Shown one piece after another: positions 24,595-33,129 of a stretch of 33,740 nt of DNA. Source of the stretch: Candidatus Tidjanibacter faecipullorum (lineage in GTDB: Bacteria > Bacteroidota > Bacteroidia > Bacteroidales > Rikenellaceae); NCBI GenBank assembly GCA_019116245.1, contig DXCC01000014.1, positions 1 through 33,740 of the forward strand. The letters run 5' to 3'. The notes below the pieces were generated by a model. That model was given only the letters and a program-made list of their open reading frames with translations, ran no database searches and had not been told where the DNA came from. A program made the translations under genes and the position numbers. Position 1 is the stretch's first letter, and every line of letters starts with the position of its first letter.

Positions 24595-25587
24595 ATGGTA
24601 TCTTACAAAGACCTCGGACTCGTCAACACCCGGGAGATGTTTGAGAAAGCCATGGCCGGCCACTACGCCATCCCGGCTTTCAACTTCAACAACATGGAGC
24701 AGCTCCAGGCCATCATCCAGGCCTGCGTCGAGAGCGCCTCTCCCGTGATCCTGCAGGTTTCGAGCGGCGCCCGCAAGTACGCCAACCAGACCCTGCTGCG
24801 CTATATGGCCGAGGGAGCCGTGGCCTATGCCAAGGAACTGGGCCGCAACATTCCGATCTGCCTGCACCTCGACCACGGTGACACCTTCGAGCTGTGCAAG
24901 TCGTGCATCGACATGGGCTTCTCGTCCGTCATGATCGACGGCAGCCACCTGCCCTACGACGAGAACGTGGCTCTCACGCGCAAGGTGGTCGAATATGCCC
25001 ACCAGTTCGACGTGACGGTCGAGGGCGAGCTGGGCGTGCTGGCCGGCATCGAGGATGAAGTCTCCGCCGAGCACCACACCTACACCGAACCCGACCAGGT
25101 GATCGACTTCGTCACCAAGACCGGCGTCGATTCGCTGGCCATTTCGATCGGCACCTCGCACGGTGCCAACAAGTTCCGTCCCGAGCAGTGCACCCGCAAC
25201 GCCGAAGGCGTGCTGGTTCCCCCGCCCTTACGGTTCGACATTCTCGAGGAGGTCGAGAAACGCCTGCCCGGCTTCCCGATCGTACTGCACGGTTCCTCGT
25301 CGGTTCCGCAGAAGTATGTCGAGATCATCAACAAGTACGGCGGCGCCGTGAAGGATGCCATCGGCATTCCGGAAGACCAGCTGCGCCGGGCAGCCAAGAG
25401 TGCGGTCTGCAAGATCAACATCGACAGCGACGGCCGTCTGGCCATGACCGCAGCCGTGCGCGAAGTGCTGGCTACCAAACCGGCCGAATTCGACCCGCGC
25501 AAGTACCTCGGCCCGGCCCGCGACTGGCTGAAGGAGCTCTACAAACACAAATGCGAATGCGTCCTGGGCAGCGCAGGCAAGGCCTGA
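24595..25587 (+). CDS. fba: Class II fructose-bisphosphate aldolase, 330 aa
   Basis: This zinc-dependent aldolase splits fructose 1,6-bisphosphate in glycolysis. Motifs: AIPAFNFNNMEQLQAI, ICLHLDHGDTFELC (zinc His), VMIDGSHLPYDEN, EGELGVLAGIEDEV, SIGTSHGANKF and VLHGSSSVPQKY. The start at 24595 (MVSYKDLGL) is set by the family N-terminus; the frame stays open upstream only through leader sequence. The last residues, HKCECVLGSAGKA, are normal for Bacteroidetes versions. Confidence 0.95.
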   Translation: MVSYKDLGLVNTREMFEKAMAGHYAIPAFNFNNMEQLQAIIQACVESASPVILQVSSGARKYANQTLLRYMAEGAVAYAKELGRNIPICLHLDHGDTFELCKSCIDMGFSSVMIDGSHLPYDENVALTRKVVEYAHQFDVTVEGELGVLAGIEDEVSAEHHTYTEPDQVIDFVTKTGVDSLAISIGTSHGANKFRPEQCTRNAEGVLVPPPLRFDILEEVEKRLPGFPIVLHGSSSVPQKYVEIINKYGGAVKDAIGIPEDQLRRAAKSAVCKINIDSDGRLAMTAAVREVLATKPAEFDPRKYLGPARDWLKELYKHKCECVLGSAGKA

Positions 25588-25618
25588 TCCCGCCGGCACA
25601 CACGCATTGATGTCTCAC

Positions 25619-25661
25619 GTTCCGCAGGATTCGCCCCGCAGCGACCTGCGGAACTTTTTTT
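25619..25661 (+). terminator. Terminator of the aldolase gene
   Basis: GTTCCGCAGG (25619-25628) pairs perfectly with CCTGCGGAAC (25645-25654), followed by seven T (25655-25661): a classical intrinsic terminator. Confidence 0.9.
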
Positions 25662-25935
25662 ACGGACGCGGGCCATCATCGCTGCCGTTGCCGAACGCCG
25701 GACACCACCACACGTCACCGGACACTCCGCACATTCGCCGCGCCCCTCTTCCGCTCCGCACCACCCGGCAATACGTTGCGCCAGCGGTCTGACCGCCCCG
25801 GATCACCCCAAACAAACCGCAACGGGACGCCCCGTTCTTACCCCCGTTCCGTCCGCGCTTACCGTTTTTCCTTTGCTTCAGCCGCTCCCGGCAGACAGGT
25901 AGAGCCGGCGCCGCCCCCAGCCGTTCGGCACCGCC
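25662..25935. other. Gene-free interval between two convergent terminators
   Basis: Together with its flanking hairpins this interval makes about 420 bases without a gene. It is GC-rich, has only fortuitous frames on both strands, and shows no repeats or promoters that I can support. Confidence 0.6.
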
Positions 25936-25970
25936 AACAAAAAGCGGAGGAGCCGAAACCCCTCCGCTTT
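25936..25970 (-). terminator. Terminator of the surface lipoprotein gene
   Basis: AAAGCGGAGG (25941-25950) and CCTCCGCTTT (25961-25970) pair perfectly; on the minus strand the hairpin runs into a T-rich end. It lies 36 bases after the stop. Confidence 0.85.
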
Positions 25971-26005
25971 GCTGCATGGCTGCGTCGCTCCGCAACGCGG
26001 CCGGT

Positions 26006-28033
26006 TTATTTCCACACCGGATTGACGGGCGAAAGCCGTACGAACTCCTCCACCACGGCGCTACGGCCCGGATTCGAGGCGGTCTGACGCGTCCAGGTTA
26101 CGTCGCCATAGGCACCGCTGGCATGGACCATGATTTCGGTGCCGTCACTCATCATCAGACCGATGAACGCGTAGCCGTTGAGACCGGGCTGGTCGCTGGC
26201 AAACGTCACCGTATCGTCGGCACAGGTACCGACATACCGCGCATTGCCGTTGATCTGCTGAGGCGACTCACCCAGCACATAAAACAGCACCGACGTGTAG
26301 GAAGGACCGGGCGCTGCCGTGCCGGTTGCGCTCCGGAAGACGATCTGCCCCTCCTCGAAATAGGCCTGAATCGTATCGTCCACCCCGTAGGACGTGGCAA
26401 ACGACCCCATCAGACCGGATACCCGATAGGTGCGGCCCACCACATCCTCCTCCACCGTTGCGGTGATGGTCTCCATGCCCACGCCGAGCAGATCGGTGTA
26501 GGAAAGCGTCCAGGTGCCAAGGAACTGCCGGTATGCGGCCGTATCCTCGCCGGGCTGGAGCGTCTGGGTCGTGAACGCATAGCGGTAGAGCTGGCTGACG
26601 CCGTTGGGCCCCTCCAGCAACAGGAAGAACACATAGTCGGTCTCCGGAACGAGGTCGTCAAACTGCTCCTCCAGAGTGGTGCCGGTCAGCTCCTTGCCAT
26701 ACGGATCGATGCTCATCACCTGCTTCAGCGCATCGCTGTCGGAGAGGTCTTTCCAGATCGGCCCCATGCCGAGCAGCGAGTAGTAGCGCGTCGCACCGCC
26801 GGTCACCGTGGCCGCATAGCTCGCATAGGTGTCGCCCACCTGCCACTGAACATCCAGTCCGAGCGCAGGATCCACCGGCATGGCCGGCGTCGTGTAGTCC
26901 AAACGGGCCACTTCGCCAACCAGTTCCTCGCCTACGACCGCACCGGCCAGAAAACTCTGACTGGTTTCGGCCCCAGTCAGCCACCCGATTTGGGCGCTGC
27001 CGTCCGCCTCGAACGGATCCACATCCTGGGCGAAGGAGAGCAGGATCGTCTTCAGATCATAACCCGACGCCAGATACTCCTCCAGCTGTTCCGTCAACAT
27101 GGAGCAGGCCTTGAACCCGGCCACTTCCATGGTACCCTCCAGCTGGTAATTGACATAGGTGGCCTTCCAGTTGCTTTTCGCAGCATCGACCGTCATGGCC
27201 ATCGACACCGTCTCGGCCTCGGTCTCCTCGAAAACGAGTCCCTCGACCGGCGTGATGGCCCCCCGTTCGATCATCACGATATCGGTTGCCGTCTTCACGA
27301 CTACCGCTCCCGACGCATCGGTCATCACCACGGAGAGTTCCCCATAGGCTCCGGCCGGCACTACAAAGTAGAGCGACAACGGTTCGGTAGCAGACAACGG
27401 TTCATTGATACCGGTCATCTGCACGCCCAGCTCCGAGGCAGCCACCTCCGTCGCCCCTTCCGTCCACATCGGCACGAAGATCTGGCCGGACATCGCCTGA
27501 TTGGACGACATGGCTACGGATGCCAGCGTTCCCTCGCCGGTGATGCGCAACTCCATGATGCCGCACACGTTGCGGAAATTGAGTTGCGAGAACTCGCCGG
27601 TAGCCCAGGCGACCATCGGATTGGCCTCCTCGGCAAACGTGCCGGGCACATACGCCTGCGTTTGCGGCAGCCACATCTCCAGGCGGCCCGATTCGGCACT
27701 CACGCAGTACGCCTCGGGATAGGCGGCAAAGAAGTTTTCTCCCGCCGGCATGTACCCCTCGAACGAGGCGCTGGCGGTACCGTCCGTCAGTACGAAACGC
27801 TCCATCGTACCGGCAGCCTGGTCGCCGAACAACAGAAACTGATCGTCCGCACTCCACCGTACGGACAGGTCACTCCCCAACGAGGTGCGGGTCTGCTCCG
27901 CAACGGCCGTCAGGGTCACTTTCTCGCGCGACGGCGCCGGGGAGGGTTCAGGCCGCTGACACGCTGCGGCCACCACCGCTCCGGCTACGGCCACAGCCGC
28001 ACGTAACCAAAATGAAATGTAAATTTTTCTCAT
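26006..28033 (-). CDS. Large surface lipoprotein with fimbrillin-like N-terminus, 675 aa
   Basis: A lipoprotein signal peptide ends in AAAC (Cys25), followed by a Pro-rich linker. Residues of about 40-280 have the pattern of fimbrillin-like lipoproteins in Bacteroidetes (TRTSLGSDLSVRWSADDQFL, FEGYMPAGENFFAAYP, YFVVPAGAYGELSVVM). A middle domain of unknown type follows, and the end (about 510-650) starts YRQFLGTWTL and looks lipocalin-like. It is probably exported to the cell surface. No partner genes for pilus assembly lie nearby, so a structural pilin role is not supported. Upstream is a long A/T-rich intergenic stretch with several possible promoters, none clear. Confidence 0.75.
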   Translation of the reverse strand: MRKIYISFWLRAAVAVAGAVVAAACQRPEPSPAPSREKVTLTAVAEQTRTSLGSDLSVRWSADDQFLLFGDQAAGTMERFVLTDGTASASFEGYMPAGENFFAAYPEAYCVSAESGRLEMWLPQTQAYVPGTFAEEANPMVAWATGEFSQLNFRNVCGIMELRITGEGTLASVAMSSNQAMSGQIFVPMWTEGATEVAASELGVQMTGINEPLSATEPLSLYFVVPAGAYGELSVVMTDASGAVVVKTATDIVMIERGAITPVEGLVFEETEAETVSMAMTVDAAKSNWKATYVNYQLEGTMEVAGFKACSMLTEQLEEYLASGYDLKTILLSFAQDVDPFEADGSAQIGWLTGAETSQSFLAGAVVGEELVGEVARLDYTTPAMPVDPALGLDVQWQVGDTYASYAATVTGGATRYYSLLGMGPIWKDLSDSDALKQVMSIDPYGKELTGTTLEEQFDDLVPETDYVFFLLLEGPNGVSQLYRYAFTTQTLQPGEDTAAYRQFLGTWTLSYTDLLGVGMETITATVEEDVVGRTYRVSGLMGSFATSYGVDDTIQAYFEEGQIVFRSATGTAAPGPSYTSVLFYVLGESPQQINGNARYVGTCADDTVTFASDQPGLNGYAFIGLMMSDGTEIMVHASGAYGDVTWTRQTASNPGRSAVVEEFVRLSPVNPVWK

Positions 28034-28246
28034 TGTCTTCTCTTTTTAAGTTAAAATAAATGCTCAATGGATAAAATACTTCCTATTGCAATATACATAT
28101 ATTTCACATAATACACAATAATATTATCAACAAAATACATACATCGCACCCCGAACCGATGTACCCACACGGAGTATCGGGATGCCGTCGGAGGAAAGAA
28201 TATGCGACGAGACGGCCGAAATGCGCCAAGACAAGGTTTTTATCGC

Positions 28247-28254
28247 TATCTTTG
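28247..28254 (+). promoter_or_regulatory. Putative -7 box for nusB
   Basis: TATCTTTG, an exact TAnnTTTG, lies 28 bases upstream of the nusB start. No matching -33 TTTG is visible. Confidence 0.5.
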
Positions 28255-28282
28255 CAAGCCGAATAAAAATTTCCAAACCGCT

Positions 28283-29224
28283 ATGTTCAGCCGCAGGTTC
28301 TTACGCATCAAAGTCATCAAGGCGCTCTACGCCCACTTCAAATCCGAAAGCGATTCGCTGGTCGCTTCCGAGAAAAACCTGATCAGCAGCATCGACAAGG
28401 CCTATGACCTCTACTTCCAGATGCTCCGCCTGATCGTGGACGTGCGGAACTACGCGGCCGAGCGCATCGAACTGGCCCGCAACAAGAAACTGCCCACCTA
28501 CGCCGACCTCCACCCCAACATGCGGTTCGTGGAGAACGCCGTGATCGCCCAGATCGAGACGAGCGAGGGGCTGAACGCCAAACTCGGCAAACAGGGCCTC
28601 GGCTGGTCGCAGTATCCGGAACTCATCAAACACCTCTACGGGCTGATGATCGAGAGCGAATACTACAAGCGCTACATGACCGCGCCCGCCAACTCCTACA
28701 ATGCGGACCGCACGCTGGTCGAGGATTTCTACATCGAGACGGCCCAGAACAACGACATGCTCGAGACGGTCGTCGAGGAGCAGTCGATCCAGTGGTGTGA
28801 CGACATCAACTTCGCCCTCATCATGGTAGTCCGGACCCTCGAAGGATGCCGTCCCGAAGAAGAGGAGTTGCCCCTGCGCCGCGAGTACAAGAGCGAGGAC
28901 GACCTCAACTTCACCAAGGAACTCTTCCGCAAGACGGTCGTCCACTTCTCCGAATACCAGGAGTACATCGAGAAGTTCATCACCAACTGGGACGTGGAGC
29001 GCATCGCCTTTCTGGACAACGTAATTCTGGCCTGCGCCATCGCCGAACTGACCGGCTTCGAGTCGATTCCGGTGAAGGTCACCATGGACGAATACATCGA
29101 ACTGGCCAAATACTACAGCACCCCCGGCAGCAGCCTCTTCATCAACGGCGTGCTGGACAAGATCGTGGAGGCGCTGCGGGCCGAAGGACGCATCCACAAG
29201 AGCGGCCGAGGTCTGCTCGAATAA
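28283..29224 (+). CDS. nusB: Transcription antitermination factor NusB, long Bacteroidetes form, 313 aa
   Basis: The N-terminus MFSRRFLRIKVIKALYAHF and the C-terminal NusB fold (IEKFITNWDVERIAFLDNVI, AIAELTGFESIPVKVTMDEY, STPGSSLFINGVLDKIVEAL) are typical. NusB binds boxA RNA with NusE and supports antitermination on rRNA operons. The roughly 150-residue insert between the two parts is normal in this phylum. The start at 28283 is set by the conserved N-terminus. The DUF1573 gene begins 12 bases after the stop. Confidence 0.92.
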   Translation: MFSRRFLRIKVIKALYAHFKSESDSLVASEKNLISSIDKAYDLYFQMLRLIVDVRNYAAERIELARNKKLPTYADLHPNMRFVENAVIAQIETSEGLNAKLGKQGLGWSQYPELIKHLYGLMIESEYYKRYMTAPANSYNADRTLVEDFYIETAQNNDMLETVVEEQSIQWCDDINFALIMVVRTLEGCRPEEEELPLRREYKSEDDLNFTKELFRKTVVHFSEYQEYIEKFITNWDVERIAFLDNVILACAIAELTGFESIPVKVTMDEYIELAKYYSTPGSSLFINGVLDKIVEALRAEGRIHKSGRGLLE

Positions 29225-29236
29225 CCGCCCCACCCC

Positions 29237-29677
29237 ATGCGTTCCGCTCTCCGCCGTACACTGTTCGTCCTGCTTACACTCGGCACCCTGGCCGGGCTCG
29301 GCGTCGCCTGCCGCCCGAAAACGCCCCCTGTACGGCTGCGGGGAGAGGTGATCCCCCTCTCCGAGGAACGGCTCGCCGAAGGCCGGGTCGATACGTTCCG
29401 CTTCGGCACGCTCCGCCCCGGCGAAGTGGCCGTGCGCGACTTCATCATCAAGAATACGGGCAGCCGCCCCATGGTGATCGCCGACGTCGATTCCGACTGC
29501 GGCTGCATCGCCACCCGCTGCGACGGCACACCCCTGCCGGCGGGCGACTCAACCGCGCTGAGCGTCTCGTTCGACTCGCGCGGCTACTACGGCTACATTC
29601 TGAAAGAGGTGCGCATCCTCACCTCGCTCTCCGCCCGGCCGCTGGTGATCTGCCTGGAAGCCGAAGTCAGACCGTAA
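29237..29677 (+). CDS. DUF1573 lipoprotein, 146 aa
   Basis: A lipoprotein signal (LFVLLTLGTLAGLGVAC) leads to a single DUF1573 domain, an Ig-like beta-sandwich: FGTLRPGEVAVRDFIIKNTG, DVDSDCGCIATRCDG and LSVSFDSRGYYGYILKEV. The paired DCGC cysteines are characteristic. Such proteins are abundant in Bacteroidetes, often downstream of nusB and upstream of yajC; function is unknown, probably periplasmic. It shares the nusB transcript. Confidence 0.88.
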   Translation: MRSALRRTLFVLLTLGTLAGLGVACRPKTPPVRLRGEVIPLSEERLAEGRVDTFRFGTLRPGEVAVRDFIIKNTGSRPMVIADVDSDCGCIATRCDGTPLPAGDSTALSVSFDSRGYYGYILKEVRILTSLSARPLVICLEAEVRP

Positions 29678-29692
29678 AAATCGAAGCATCCA

Positions 29693-29723
29693 TTTGCAAA
29701 TCGCCGCAAAAAGAGTACATTTG
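29693..29723 (+). promoter_or_regulatory. Consensus promoter of yajC
   Basis: TTTG (29693-29696), 19 bases, TACATTTG (29716-29723) is a full match to the Bacteroidetes -33/-7 consensus, 32 bases before the yajC start. Confidence 0.75.
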
Positions 29724-29755
29724 CATATCAAATTACCAAATTTTCGACAACAACG

Positions 29756-30085
29756 ATGAATTTTGCAACCATGATCTATCTGGCAGCTGCTCCGCAGCAG
29801 GCTCAAGGCGGCGGCCTCAGTTTCATCATCATGATGGTACTGATCTTCGTAGTAATGTACTTCTTCATGATCCGTCCGCAGCAGAAACGTCAGAAAGAGC
29901 TGAACAACTTCCGCAACTCGCTGGAGGCCGGTCAGAAGGTGATCACCGCCGGCGGCATCTACGGTAAGATCAAGGAGGTCAAGGAGACCTACGTCCTGCT
30001 CGAGATCGACAACAACGTACACATCCGTGTGGACAAGAGCATGATTATGAAAGATCCGGGCGAACTCCAGCAGCCGCAGAAATAG
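29756..30085 (+). CDS. yajC: Preprotein translocase accessory subunit YajC, 109 aa
   Basis: YajC associates with SecDF at the Sec translocase. One membrane segment (FIIMMVLIFVVMYFFMI, about 24-40) is followed at once by the family signature RPQQKRQKELNNFRNSL and by GQKVITAGGIYGKIKEV. Length is typical. SecDF is not in this window. The gene has its own promoter despite following nusB-DUF1573 closely. Confidence 0.95.
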   Translation: MNFATMIYLAAAPQQAQGGGLSFIIMMVLIFVVMYFFMIRPQQKRQKELNNFRNSLEAGQKVITAGGIYGKIKEVKETYVLLEIDNNVHIRVDKSMIMKDPGELQQPQK

Positions 30086-30109
30086 GCTCCGCCCCGAAAC
30101 GACTTTTCC

Positions 30110-30153
30110 GAACAGGACATGACCCGCAGGCGTCGTGTCCTGTTCTGTTTTAC
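30110..30153 (+). terminator. Terminator of yajC
   Basis: GAACAGGACA (30110-30119) pairs with TGTCCTGTTC (30136-30145), with an additional inner GAC/GTC pairing, followed by TGTTTTAC. Confidence 0.8.
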
Positions 30154-30257
30154 GCGCCCCGCCGAAGCACCGCCGGCCACACCGGAAACCCGCTTCCCTC
30201 CGCAGGACAGGCCGGGCGTGAACCATGCGACGGACGGCAACCGAACGGGATTTTTCC

Positions 30258-30265
30258 TACCTTTG
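30258..30265 (+). promoter_or_regulatory. Putative -7 box for the sirtuin gene
   Basis: TACCTTTG, an exact TAnnTTTG, lies 50 bases before the start codon; no clear -33 element. Confidence 0.45.
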
Positions 30266-30315
30266 CGATGCAGTCCACAGACTGTATCGCAACCTTATTT
30301 TTATCCCGGAACGTC

Positions 30316-31014
30316 ATGAACAGAAAAAAACTGGTCGTCTTCACCGGAGCCGGCGTCAGCGCCGACAGCGGCATCGCCACCTTCCGCGACGCGGACGGCC
30401 TCTGGGCCCGGTACCGCATCGAGGACGTCTGCACACCGGAAGCTCTGGAACGCAACCGTCCCCTGGTGATCGAATTCTACAACAAGCGCCGCAAGGAGCT
30501 GCTCGAAACCAGCCCCAACGCCGGCCACTACGCCATAGCCTCCCTCGAGGAGTATTTCGACGTGGAGGTCATCACCCAAAACATCGACGACCTGCACGAA
30601 CGCGCCGGCAGCAGCCATGTCACCCACCTGCACGGCGAACTGCGCAAGCTGCGCAGCTCGATCGACGAGACACTCTCCTTCCCCATCGAGGGGTGGGAAC
30701 AGAAACTCGACGACCGGGCGCCCGACGGCTCGCTGGCCCGCCCCTTCGTGGTCTTCTTCGGCGAAGCGGTACCGATGTTCGAGCAGGCAGCCCGCATCGC
30801 TTCGCGCGCCGACCTGATGATCGTGGCCGGCACCTCGCTGGCCGTCTATCCGGCCGCCTCGCTGGTGCGCTACGTGTCGCCCCAGACGTCGATCTACCTC
30901 GTCGATCCGGGCACGCCCGACACGCAGGGCATCCGCAACCTGCGCCAGCACATCCGCATGCACGGCGCCGAAGGGCTGCCCCTGCTGGCCGAGGAGCTGA
31001 AAAAACTGGCCTGA
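30316..31014 (+). CDS. NAD-dependent deacylase (sirtuin), zinc-site lacking, 232 aa
   Basis: Sirtuin motifs are present: VVFTGAGVSADSGIATFR at 7-24 (NAD binding), TQNIDDLHERAGS at 87-99 and the catalytic His106 in HLHGEL. The C-terminal part has FVVFFGEAVPMF, VAGTSLAVYPAASLV and LVDPG. The small zinc module that normally carries two CxxC pairs between HG and RPxVVWFGE is replaced by a stretch with no Cys (LRKLRSSIDETLSFPIEGWE). It should remove acyl groups from lysines using NAD; CobB is the E. coli relative. The start at 30316 (MNRKKLVVFTGAG) is fixed by the family N-terminus. Confidence 0.88.
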   Translation: MNRKKLVVFTGAGVSADSGIATFRDADGLWARYRIEDVCTPEALERNRPLVIEFYNKRRKELLETSPNAGHYAIASLEEYFDVEVITQNIDDLHERAGSSHVTHLHGELRKLRSSIDETLSFPIEGWEQKLDDRAPDGSLARPFVVFFGEAVPMFEQAARIASRADLMIVAGTSLAVYPAASLVRYVSPQTSIYLVDPGTPDTQGIRNLRQHIRMHGAEGLPLLAEELKKLA

Positions 31015-31091
31015 CAAGGCACTTTTCATGACCCTCCGCCCGACAATCCGTCGTCTTCGGCGCCGAAACACGACGAGTTTGTAAGCAAACA

Positions 31092-31122
31092 TTTGTTTTT
31101 TGCGGTGTTTTAGTTACTTTTG
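31092..31122 (+). promoter_or_regulatory. Consensus promoter of the carbamate kinase gene
   Basis: TTTG (31092-31095), 19 bases, TACTTTTG (31115-31122) matches the Bacteroidetes consensus fully, about 60 bases before the start codon. Confidence 0.7.
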
Positions 31123-31184
31123 CGGACGCCGGGGCCCCCGATGGGACTCCGGTACGAACTTTTTTGATAACACCTTAATAATCC

Positions 31185-32123
31185 ATGACGAAACTAGCAG
31201 TAGTCGCATTGGGCGGCAATGCCTTGTTACGCAGCGGCCAGAAAGGCACCTATGCCGAACAGTTGCACAACGTGCAGGATACCTGCAATGCGTTGATGCA
31301 GCTTATTTCGCAGAACTATAACCTCGTGATCGGCCACGGAAACGGCCCGCAGGTGGGCAACGTTCTCCTGCAGCACGACGCAGGTCACAAAACATACGGA
31401 CTGGAAGTCATGCCGATGGACTTCTGCGTGGCCGAAACGCAGGGCTCGATCGGCTACATGATCGAGCAGACGCTCCGCAACTGCCTGGCAGCCGAGCACA
31501 GCCATCGCCACGTCATCACCATGGTAACGGAAGTGGTGGTGGACCGCAACGACGAGCGCTTCAGCAACCCGACCAAACCGATCGGTCCCTACTACACCAA
31601 GGAGCAGGCCGACGCCTTCGCGGCAGCCGACGGCTCCATCTTCCGCGAAGACCCGAAGGGTAACGGCTGGCGCAAGGTGGTCGCTTCGCCCGTACCGCTG
31701 GAGATCATCAACGTCGATATTGTCAAGCAACTGGCTGCCGAAGGCCACATCGTCATCACGGCCGGAGGCGGCGGCATCCCCGTATGCCACGACGGCGAGA
31801 AACTCACGGGTGTGGAGGCGGTCATCGACAAGGACCTCGCCTCGGCGCTCACGGCCGTAACGATCGGTGCGGACGAATTCTACATTCTCACCGACGTGCC
31901 CAAGGTCTATGTCAATTTCCGCAAACCCGACGAAAAGGCGCTGGACGTCATCACCGTGGCCGAAGCGGAGCGCTACATCGCCGAGAAACAGTTCTCGGAA
32001 GGCTCAATGCTGCCGAAGGTGAAGGCCGCCCTCTTCTTCGTACGCAACGGAGGCAAGGAGTGCGTCATCACCGACGCCACCCAGCTGGGCAAACCGGGCT
32101 GCGGCACGCGCATCATCCCGTAG
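31185..32123 (+). CDS. arcC: Carbamate kinase
   Basis: This amino acid kinase family enzyme makes ATP from carbamoyl phosphate or the reverse. Signatures: VALGGNALL, VIGHGNGPQVGNVLLQ, VTEVVVDRNDERF, KPIGPYYT, ITAGGGGIPV, VIDKDLASALTA, FYILTDVPKVYVN and GSMLPKVKAA. The 312-aa length is normal. No arcA, ornithine carbamoyltransferase or arcD lies next to it, so its metabolic link (arginine deiminase, agmatine or purine breakdown) is not shown. It has its own promoter and terminator. Confidence 0.94.
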   Translation: MTKLAVVALGGNALLRSGQKGTYAEQLHNVQDTCNALMQLISQNYNLVIGHGNGPQVGNVLLQHDAGHKTYGLEVMPMDFCVAETQGSIGYMIEQTLRNCLAAEHSHRHVITMVTEVVVDRNDERFSNPTKPIGPYYTKEQADAFAAADGSIFREDPKGNGWRKVVASPVPLEIINVDIVKQLAAEGHIVITAGGGGIPVCHDGEKLTGVEAVIDKDLASALTAVTIGADEFYILTDVPKVYVNFRKPDEKALDVITVAEAERYIAEKQFSEGSMLPKVKAALFFVRNGGKECVITDATQLGKPGCGTRIIP

Positions 32124-32150
32124 GCAGTCAACCTCGGATCGGACAACAGA

Positions 32151-32191
32151 GCGACCGGATGGCAGGAAAACCTGTCATCCGGTCGCTTTTT
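32151..32191 (+). terminator. Terminator of arcC
   Basis: A 16-bp stem (32151-32166 with 32171-32186, one G-U pair) with AAAA loop is followed by TTTTT (32187-32191): a very strong intrinsic terminator. Confidence 0.92.
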
Positions 32192-32257
32192 GTCGGAAAT
32201 CCGCCCGGAGGCAAGGATTATTTGACCGGAGAGACGACTCTGGCAAGATATTTGCGC

Positions 32258-32265
32258 TATTTTTG
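32258..32265 (+). promoter_or_regulatory. Putative -7 box for ohr
   Basis: TATTTTTG, an exact TAnnTTTG, lies 47 bases before the start codon. No -33 match is seen at the usual spacing. Confidence 0.45.
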
Positions 32266-32312
32266 GAAAAGACAACTTGTCATTGAAGAACCATTTAAAT
32301 TATCAATTCACA

Positions 32313-32738
32313 ATGGAAAAGTTATATACGGCGGTTGCAACCACCAAGGGCGGACGCAACGGACATGTTTCCTCGTCGGACAACGTTTTGGATCTCGAAC
32401 TCAGAATGCCTAAGGAACTGGGCGGCGAAGAGGGTTACACCAACCCCGAACAGCTCTTCTCGGCCGGCTATGCAGCCTGCTTCGCATCGGGTCTGGAGAT
32501 GATCGCACGACGCAAGAAACTGAATGCCGACGGCGTCGAGATCACCGTGGCCACGAGTCTGTGCCGTCACCCGAGTGGCGAAGGTTTCCGTCTGCATGTC
32601 GAGATCACGGGTCTCTTCCCGAAGGGCATCTCCAACCAGCATGCCGATGAACTGATGAAGGCTACCCACGACTTCTGCCCCTACTCGCGTGCCATCAAGG
32701 GCAACGTGGAGGTGATCCTGCACCACAAGCTCGCCTAA
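32313..32738 (+). CDS. Organic hydroperoxide resistance protein Ohr (OsmC family), 141 aa
   Basis: Ohr reduces organic hydroperoxides through two cysteines. Cys56 (GYAACFASGLEMIARR) and Cys122 (FCPYSRAIKGN) are in the expected places, with the start LYTAVATTKGGRNGHVSSSD and the TNPEQLFSAGYAACF block. The start at 32313 follows the family N-terminus; the 32277 option adds unrelated residues. No OhrR-type regulator is adjacent. It may share a transcript with the downstream YtxH gene, 60 bases away. Confidence 0.93.
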   Translation: MEKLYTAVATTKGGRNGHVSSSDNVLDLELRMPKELGGEEGYTNPEQLFSAGYAACFASGLEMIARRKKLNADGVEITVATSLCRHPSGEGFRLHVEITGLFPKGISNQHADELMKATHDFCPYSRAIKGNVEVILHHKLA

Positions 32739-32798
32739 GGTTCCGGACCGTACCAGCGCACAGACAACAAGAACTTCAACCTCCTAAACACAACTACC

Positions 32799-33107
32799 AT
32801 GAAAACATCTCATGTAGCAGCTTTCCTGCTGGGTGCAATGGCAGGCAGCATCGTCGCTTTGCTCTACGCTCCCCAGAGCGGACGCAAAACGCGCAGACAG
32901 ATCCGCAACTTCGTCGATGACGAGTTGGAGGAAGCGGGCGAATTCGTAGAACGCACCAAAGCGCAGGTCAAGGATACCGTGACGCGCGGCATGAACCAGA
33001 TCCGCGAAAGTGCAGCCCAGGTTCGCTCCTACGTCAATGATGAGGTAGCCGGCATCAAGGCCGGTCTGTGCGACTGCAGCAAAGGGGCTCCGACCGAAGA
33101 AGAATAA
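32799..33107 (+). CDS. YtxH-domain membrane-associated protein, 102 aa
   Basis: An N-terminal membrane segment (VAAFLLGAMAGSIVALLYAP) followed by QSGRKTRRQIRNFVDDELEE is the YtxH signature. The rest is a charged helix with repeated amphipathic units and a short Cys-containing tail. Such proteins are small stress-related inner-membrane proteins of unknown mechanism. It is the first of three small genes spaced 22 bases apart or overlapping, a common Bacteroidetes trio with a holin-like protein. Confidence 0.85.
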   Translation: MKTSHVAAFLLGAMAGSIVALLYAPQSGRKTRRQIRNFVDDELEEAGEFVERTKAQVKDTVTRGMNQIRESAAQVRSYVNDEVAGIKAGLCDCSKGAPTEEE

Positions 33108-33129
33108 CACGCGACAAGCCTAATCTGCC

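Noticed and set aside
25976-28006. A 676-codon open frame on the plus strand opposite the surface lipoprotein
   Set aside because: It is rich in His, Arg and Gly as antisense shadows are, while the minus frame has a lipoprotein signal, known domain patterns and its own terminator.
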